DNA of 24,738 bases from Actinomortierella ambigua (lineage: Eukaryota; Mortierellomycota; Mortierellomycetes; Mortierellales; Mortierellaceae), in contig JAAAJB010000534.1 of the NCBI GenBank assembly GCA_016098155.1, positions 1 to 24,738 on the forward strand, in the 5' to 3' direction. Both the position numbers and the translations under genes were made by a program. A model generated the notes under the pieces. It was given only the letters and a program-made list of their open reading frames with translations. It was not told the DNA's origin and did no database searches. Below are positions 19,997 through 24,738 of the stretch, piece after piece (within the stretch, counting starts at the first letter, position 1; each line of letters begins with the position of its first letter).

Positions 19997-20212
19997 ACTG
20001 TGAAAGGAATGATACTGAGCCTTATGCTCCGCCACGACCCTCTGCCCGGCTCTCCTGTTAGTGTGGATGTTGGTGAGACAATGCACCATAGCATTGATAT
20101 GGGTGGTGGCGCGGTGGTTATGGAGTAGATGGTGTTTTTTTTTATTGCGGTCCTTGTCATTTCTAAAAGTTCTCCACCTCATCCATGAGGTCAAAATTGA
20201 TTATCCCGAGGT

Positions 20213-21403
20213 TTATGAACGAGTCACGTTATCGGTTCTGCCTGGGATGTCCGTGAAGGCAGCAATGGGGTCCTTGTAGCGGCGGGTCAAATAGGCGTAC
20301 TTTTCGGGGTGGTCGGCTACGTACTGGGGCATATCAGTCGGCGGTCCTTTGTAAACGTAGGTTGATGAGCGGTCAAAGAGGTCCTTGCCCTGCTGGAAAT
20401 GCTGGATGATCCAATCGTTGTTCATGAAGGTGGCCTGATTATGATCTGCATGTGAATACGAGGCTGCCTTGTTTTTGACCTGCCAAATGGTGCTGAAGCA
20501 CCATGAACACTGCCAACAGGCATCGGGGATGATATTGGCCTTAGGGTCGCGGGTAAGTACTCGTAGACGGTATCCGATGTTGGGCCAATCCTCCCAGAGC
20601 GGCTTGGTGAACTGGCGTATACCGTTCTTGTCAAGGACCACAGGCTCGTCGCTGCTCGGGTCGACATCGGTGGGTGCCAGCTCAAACTGGGCCATGACGG
20701 GACCGTGCCACGGCGTGTCACGCTTGAATTCAAAAGAGTAGTAGAAGAGATCGCAGCTGAGGACCGAAGGAGAGGTTACACTCTTCTGATTCTTGATCTT
20801 TGCCAGCGCAGAGGCCCGTGGGAGCTCATCTATGTCTGAATGGATGATCCAGTCGCCTGGTGATGGTCGCAGGGTCTCAAGGGCCGTCTGTACGCCCTTG
20901 TTGCGAAGATATTCCTCGATGATCCAAGGTCCAGTGAGCCCCATCTGGTGGTGGCGTTCATGCTCGGCCAGAGTGATGTTAGGGACGACGATGTGGAGCA
21001 CCCGTGGCATAAATCGAGCAAAGGCCTCGCTTCGCGATGCCTTCTGGAAGTACAAGGGCTTGTAGTGGCCCTGAAATGTCTCTTCCGACTCTATAACTAC
21101 AAAGTAATCGACAACCGAGTCCAGCTCGTTCATCCGGATTTCTAGCATTTCAAGCTCGGTGTTGAACAGGAACATGTCGTAAATACGCGGGCCATGTACT
21201 GGCGGTTTGAGTGGTATTGGTGCACTGGGGGATTCAACAACATTTGCAGGTGGCGTAATCCTGGGGCCCGACAACGTTTGACGGTATTGGTAGACGACTA
21301 TGGCGAAGATGAAGCAGCCAAGGACGACCAGTATCCGAAGCCATCCTGTCATCTTCCAGCATGACAGAGACGAGGCTACTGCTGATGTCGCCGGAAGAGC
21401 CAT
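20213..21403 (-). CDS. Glycosyltransferase family 17 (beta-1,4-mannosyl-glycoprotein 4-beta-N-acetylglucosaminyltransferase-like)
   Basis: Single exon, 396 aa, type II membrane protein: a short N-terminal tail, a transmembrane anchor at about residues 21-38 (WLRILVVLGCFIFAIVVY), a Pro-rich stem, then the catalytic domain. Family signatures: YDMFLFNTELEMLEIRMNEL at 75-94, a VVIESEETFQG segment, the HSDIDELPR motif with D190 and D192 (likely metal/UDP-sugar site) and a CWQCSWCF cluster. GT17 enzymes include vertebrate MGAT3, which adds bisecting GlcNAc; the fungal acceptor is unknown. One N-glycosylation sequon (N142-I-T) lies in the lumenal part. ATG 21403 gives the full tail; M18 is an alternative start. 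The minus-strand leader is pyrimidine-rich, like the P450 leader. The reading frame is intact. Confidence 0.92.
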   Translation of the reverse strand: MALPATSAVASSLSCWKMTGWLRILVVLGCFIFAIVVYQYRQTLSGPRITPPANVVESPSAPIPLKPPVHGPRIYDMFLFNTELEMLEIRMNELDSVVDYFVVIESEETFQGHYKPLYFQKASRSEAFARFMPRVLHIVVPNITLAEHERHHQMGLTGPWIIEEYLRNKGVQTALETLRPSPGDWIIHSDIDELPRASALAKIKNQKSVTSPSVLSCDLFYYSFEFKRDTPWHGPVMAQFELAPTDVDPSSDEPVVLDKNGIRQFTKPLWEDWPNIGYRLRVLTRDPKANIIPDACWQCSWCFSTIWQVKNKAASYSHADHNQATFMNNDWIIQHFQQGKDLFDRSSTYVYKGPPTDMPQYVADHPEKYAYLTRRYKDPIAAFTDIPGRTDNVTRS

Positions 21404-21878
21404 TGTTTTCTTAGTAGGCGTGAAAAAAAAGAGGAAGTGGGAAAGGAGAGTGAGGGCGCATTTGGAAAAGGTTATCCTTTTGACATCTCAACTCCAGAAA
21501 ATAGGGGCGGTTCGCGATTCCAAATGATCGTAGCAGTGTATTGCCGCCGATTTTGTGATAGCCCCTATTCGTCTTCATACTCCTATAATACTTGGACTAG
21601 AGGTCAGTAGTCTGCCGAGCGTTTTTGTCTTCTCTCGTTTTTTATATAACAGACAAAGAAACCCCTCAAATTTTACGCATGAAAAATTTCCGTTCTATGG
21701 TGACCACCATCAAAAAGTGGTGGCGGATCTTGGTAGTACATCAAGTCCTTCTAGACAAGGAAAAAATAAAAGCTTACTCGCCAAATCGCTCTTTGCCCCT
21801 TTTACTACAGAAATGCGAGAAGAGAATCAAGGGTCATGGTTGTCTTTCCTGAACAGATGGTGATTTTAGCGGAACGTC
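21404..21878. other. Promoter region of the GT17 gene
   Basis: No gene supported. On the minus strand 21475-21420 is pyrimidine-rich (ctcactctcctttcccacttcctc) and ends in a T8 run just before the GT17 start. No clear TATA box is seen. Confidence 0.4.
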
Positions 21879-22428
21879 TTGGAAATGAATAATTCAGGGG
21901 CCACACCGTCTAAGGGACTGCATATGAACATTCCCATACCACTCTTACCACTCTTACCAACTTCGAAACCAACGCCCACCTCCCCCACCCTTCCCCCGAC
22001 CCCCTCGCACCCTCCACACCATCCACTCCCACTACTCCCCCCCCCCGCTCCTACTCTGCAGCCACCAAGAAGCCTGTCAGAGAGTATCAAACGATTCTCT
22101 CGGTCTCTGAATACGCACAATACATTACAAATTCTTCCAGCCTACGCACCTCTCATTATTTACATACTGCGTGTTCGCAGAAATTCTCACAGCCGGTCCT
22201 TTGGTATCTACAGAAACATTGAAGGCCTTTCGGTGGGTCACCAACAGAGTATGGCCTGCATTCATTGCTGCTCCATTGCAAACACTGCTTCCCGGACTTG
22301 CAGGCTAGATGCTCGCGCATTCGGATCAGCCAACTTGCAATGGTATTCTGTCTCGCAGGAATATTATTGGCAGAGACAAGGATGAGTGGCCGAGCGGCTA
22401 TCATACATACATGCCTGCATTTTTTTAA
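21879..22428 (+). pseudogene. Possible decayed coding region (Pro-rich, then unrecognised)
   Basis: From the ATG at 21879 a frame runs through a Pro/Thr/Leu-rich stretch (PTSKPTPTSPTLPPTPSH) to SIKRFSRSLNTHN and a hydrophobic ILPAYAPLIIYIL. About 22165 the sensible reading moves to another frame, ILTAGPLVSTETLKAFRW then VTNRVWPAFIAAPLQTLLP, with one TAG, then GILSRRNIIGRDKDEW to a TAA at 22428. The two frames join through a shift with no good splice sites. Low-complexity sequence inflates open frames, so this may not be a former gene. Confidence 0.3.
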
Positions 22429-22845
22429 TGCAAGAAACGAGTGTATGTTGTCTTGGCGTCAGGTTTGAATGTGTTGCTTCAGAGATACACATGAGGCTTT
22501 TGCGATGTTTGTCAAGTACGATGGAGGTGAAAAGAGGGGAAGAAGAATCTGAGCCCTGTAACCTTTGCAACACGATTCAATATCCACTGAACGAGAGCCG
22601 CATGGTTTTTCTGTATTTGTCTTGCATCTTATGGCGATTTGAGATGGTGAAGTAGAAACTTTCCTCGTCCTACGCAAGACACTGAAACTATTTATCCCAG
22701 TCATTCACTCCACATTAATGCATTCTCTTCGATTCCTCTATGTACCCTTCTCCTACTTTCATATCAAAAACTCCACTTTTCTTTGTTTCTCACATGTCTA
22801 TTCATATTCACCATATTTCAGTCCATGAATGTGTAGACTCCCATC
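22429..22845. other. Intergenic region, nothing clear
   Basis: No gene, repeat or structured element was recognised. Short open frames are present on both strands without conserved features. Confidence 0.4.
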
Positions 22846-23202
22846 ATGGAGACTCTCGCTATCACGAAAAAGATAACAACAAAGACCTCCCTCATCATCT
22901 CTCTCTTTCTCGCCATCTTCTCATTTTTTCAACCAGAACATTCTTTTCGCCATTGTTGCCTCTATCCTCGCCTATGCTATCGAATAGCTATTCAGTATAG
23001 ACTTCCTTATCCTTTGGATGGTCGGGATCTTCCTGGCTGTACATATCGTGGTCATATGCTTCACACCAATCTGGTTTAACCACGCACAGTCTATCAACTT
23101 TGATCCTTATCTACAGACCGAGGCGAAGCGAACTTGTGTGTCGATCTCCTCGGCCAACAGATTGTAGACGGCACAACAAACTATTATAAGCGATATGTGT
23201 AG
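22846..23202 (+). pseudogene. Decayed multi-pass membrane protein gene
   Basis: The ATG at 22846 opens METLAITKKITTKTSLIIS followed by LFLAIFSFF. At the T6 run 22924-22929 the frame shifts by one base to ILFAIVASILAYAIE, ended by a TAG at 22985. The same frame resumes with IDFLILWMVGIFLAV and VVICFTPIWFNHAQS. A second shift at the tgtgtgt stretch near 23136-23141 leads to VDLLGQQIVDGTTNYYKRYV and the stop at 23200-23202. Three or four hydrophobic segments indicate a small membrane protein. Two frameshifts at simple repeats plus one nonsense codon suggest a pseudogene, although the shifts alone could be sequencing errors. The family is not recognised. Confidence 0.45.
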
Positions 23203-23336
23203 TGAGTACTGCTGCTACTTAGCCCAAGTGTACACTACTATGTCAACCCTCGTTTTTTTTTTCGTGAGTACGTCTGTTTGGAATGAAGTATACTCTATTG
23301 ATATTTGCCACCTTGTCCCGTTCGCACTGTCGGGTA

Positions 23337-23378
23337 GTACATTGTACGTGTACTGTACACTGTGAACACAGTACACAC
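23337..23378. promoter_or_regulatory. GTAC-rich nested palindrome cluster
   Basis: Five GTAC tetramers occur within about 45 bp. Nested inverted repeats are gtgtac-t-gtacac (23349-23361), ctgtg-aa-cacag (23361-23372) and the outer pair gtgtactg/cagtacac (23349-23356 with 23370-23377). They lie 370-410 bp before the secreted-protein ATG. Candidate transcription-factor sites; the factor is unknown. Confidence 0.4.
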
Positions 23379-23583
23379 CATTGCATCAATGTATGCGAGT
23401 CGACTGAACCCCTATTTGTGCAGCGTGCGTCCAAAAAAGGCTGTTGTCCATCAGACTGACACAAACGGGCTCAAGTACAGAATAAAAATATGTGGTGTGC
23501 TGTTCCTGCAGGTTTCCGCGGTCCAGGATGTGGCCTGGATGGCAACGTTGTAGCCGAAGTACGCAGGACACTAGCCCAGCGAG

Positions 23584-23620
23584 ATCCCATATGGGATTTT
23601 GAACATAAAAGGGATCCCTT
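23584..23620 (+). promoter_or_regulatory. Paired palindromes flanking a TATA-like box
   Basis: ATCCCATATGGGAT (23584-23597) and AAGGGATCCCTT (23609-23620) are perfect palindromes. Between and overlapping them is aacataaaagg, a TATA-like box about 140 nt before the ATG. Both palindromes share the GGGAT/ATCCC half-site, suggesting one dimeric regulator. Inference only. Confidence 0.4.
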
Positions 23621-23745
23621 CTTCTTTTCATCCCAACAACCAAACAACCACACCGCGCCTCACCTTCTTCCCCCAAAAGCCCACTTGCACTCCACAACCT
23701 CCCTGATCTCCACCGATATTTCCAGGAAAACCAAGAGTAGCACAG

Positions 23746-24191
23746 ATGTTGTTAAACAAGTTTGTTGTAGTCCTTGCAGTTGCTGCTGGCTTTGTGGCTG
23801 CTGAGGTGCTCGAACGTACTCCTATTAGTCAAGGCTGTAAGGAAGGCTACGTGGCCCGAATCAAGTGCGACAAAGAGGGCAAGAACAAGGTCAACGTCTG
23901 CTGCCCTAAGAAGTGCAGTCTCCGCAAGCTAAGACGGAACGGTTGGAAGGGCTGCATCGATCCCATGCCAGTTGGCTGTCCTAGCGACTCTGTTCGTTGC
24001 CCAATCGAAACAGGTGGAAACTGTTGCCCTGTACGACTTGTATTTTCTAATCTTTCCTCTGTGGTTTTCTAAAGAGTGATTTCAACAGTGAGTACTAACT
24101 CTGTCCTTGTGCTATCCACTACATCTAGGACTATACGTTTTGTGGCTTTGACGGCAGTCGAAGCGTGTGCATCCCTGTGCCGATCGTTTAG
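23746..24191 (+). CDS. Small secreted cysteine-rich protein (12 Cys), 2 exons
   Basis: Exons 23746..24030 and 24129..24191 encode 115 aa. A signal peptide is clear (MLLNKFVVVLAVAAGFVAA, cleavage before EVLER). The mature protein has 12 Cys in CC and C-x(n)-C spacing (VCCPKKC, GCIDPMPVGC, GGNCCPDYTFCGF), enough for six disulphides. The CCPDYTFC segment resembles granulin-like or related knot motifs of fungal secreted proteins, by pattern only. The 98-nt intron starts GTACGA, has a perfect TACTAAC branch site (24093-24099) and ends CATCTAG; splicing is phase 0 and completes the CCPDYTFC motif. Without splicing the frame would stop at 24072, losing the last Cys residues. Likely extracellular; function unknown. 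Confidence 0.85.
24031..24128 (+). other. Intron of the 12-Cys secreted protein gene
   Basis: A 98-nt GT-AG intron with the consensus branch-point TACTAAC 29 nt before the acceptor. The donor GTACGA is non-ideal. Retention would give a 108-aa product ending at 24072. Confidence 0.8.
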
Positions 24192-24738
24192 TGTATAATG
24201 AGGTTTTTGCCCGGGTGCAGATTTTTTAGGTGGCAGCGAGAAATAACAAAGTTGCGCTTATACTTATCAAAGTCATCGCACAACCGATGTCAAATTCGTT
24301 TTCAGTATTTTTCAAAATTATGGTATTAATACACAATCTCAAAGTCATAAAATGACTATTCCTACAACTACGGTCATGCTAACACCTTGCGGTCGACCAT
24401 CTGTACCTAATGGCGGACCAATAGACAGAGGGAGAAGGAAGTGAAGAGAAGGAGGGAGGAAGGTCTTGTGCAGCTACAACTGAATGGAGAAGGATGGCAA
24501 GAGCAAGGACCGGCAGGCAACAAGTGCATCCTCTTCACCCAACCAAGTAGCACTTACAAGTGGCAAGAGAAACATGGGGAACGATGGCTAAAAAGTAGGC
24601 GACCTAGTTTTTGGGACAGATATTAAAGTTGAGACCAACTTTTTTTTGTTCCGAGTTCAGATTTTGGCCACGATTTGTCCCGATTTTTTTTGTACGTACA
24701 AACGTTACTTACGTTCATATCAATGTCACTCTGAGCAC
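24192..24738. other. 3' flank to window end
   Basis: No gene supported. A purine-rich GA tract lies at about 24427-24465, with T8 runs near 24641 and 24684. No canonical AATAAA was noticed close to the stop codon. Confidence 0.4.

Larger units (their letters stand above)
23203..23745. other. Upstream region of the 12-Cys secreted protein gene
   Basis: No coding gene supported. It contains a GTAC-rich palindrome cluster, two perfect palindromes next to a TATA-like catAAAAG at about 23603-23610, and a leader with C/A-rich runs before the ATG at 23746. Confidence 0.5.

Noticed and set aside
19889..20194. Open minus-strand frame of 101 codons just downstream of the GT17 gene
   Set aside because: It begins at a non-ATG codon and overlaps the pogo relic in another frame. 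It is more likely part of the transposon relic or 3' UTR than a separate gene.
21866..22120. Gly-rich minus-strand frame (GGGSSGSGWCGGCEGVGG type)
   Set aside because: It is the antisense of a C/T-rich simple-sequence stretch encoding Pro/Thr on the other strand, with no independent support.
22383..22475. tRNA-like A box (tggccgagcgg) and weak B box (ggtttgaatgt), as in a Ser/Leu tRNA or tRNA-derived SINE
   Set aside because: The acceptor arm ggatgag has no complement downstream, the T-arm stem does not pair, and the region is in a possible coding relic frame. Two box matches alone are not enough.

Overview
The window reads as nuclear DNA of a filamentous fungus. Genes have short GT-AG introns of 91-190 nt, one intron carries a perfect TACTAAC branch-point box, leaders are pyrimidine-rich, and long A or T runs are frequent. 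The gene types (F-box/leucine-rich-repeat-like proteins, a CYP704/CYP52-like P450, small secreted cysteine-rich proteins, a Crinkler-like relic) fit an early-diverging soil fungus such as Mortierellomycota. That placement is inference from protein style, not from a database search.

Layout, left to right. Positions 1-4771 hold two tandem, same-strand F-box/LRR-like genes from a recent duplication; the first is cut by the left edge. Positions 4772-10400 have no intact gene. They contain two decayed copies of one unrecognised gene family facing away from each other (ATGs at 7310 on the minus strand and 8495 on the plus strand), found by comparing conceptual translations. Positions 10412-12369 encode a complete four-exon cytochrome P450 of 533 aa. 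On the minus strand, 14458-13412 is a four-exon, 12-cysteine gene whose second intron spans a 10-N assembly gap. Positions 15503-16718 are a frameshifted relic resembling the C-terminal region of Crinkler-type fungal proteins; a 29-bp foldback lies just upstream, at 15110-15172. A single-exon secreted protein with 15 cysteines lies at 17551-17114 (minus), with degenerate ~65-bp repeats upstream. Positions 19996-18639 (minus) are a pogo-like DDE transposase relic. Positions 21403-20213 (minus) encode an intact GT17-type glycosyltransferase (MGAT3-like). Further right are two decayed coding relics and, at 23746-24191, an intact two-exon secreted protein with 12 cysteines.

Functionally the intact genes do not form an obvious pathway or cluster. 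They look like independent genes in an accessory, repeat-rich region: ubiquitin-ligase adaptor-like proteins, a membrane fatty-acid hydroxylase-like P450, a Golgi glycosyltransferase and three cysteine-rich proteins, two of them clearly secreted. Decayed genes and a transposon sit between them. Intron boundaries were placed by reading frame, splice consensus and, for the F-box pair, comparison of the copies. No transcript or database evidence was available.
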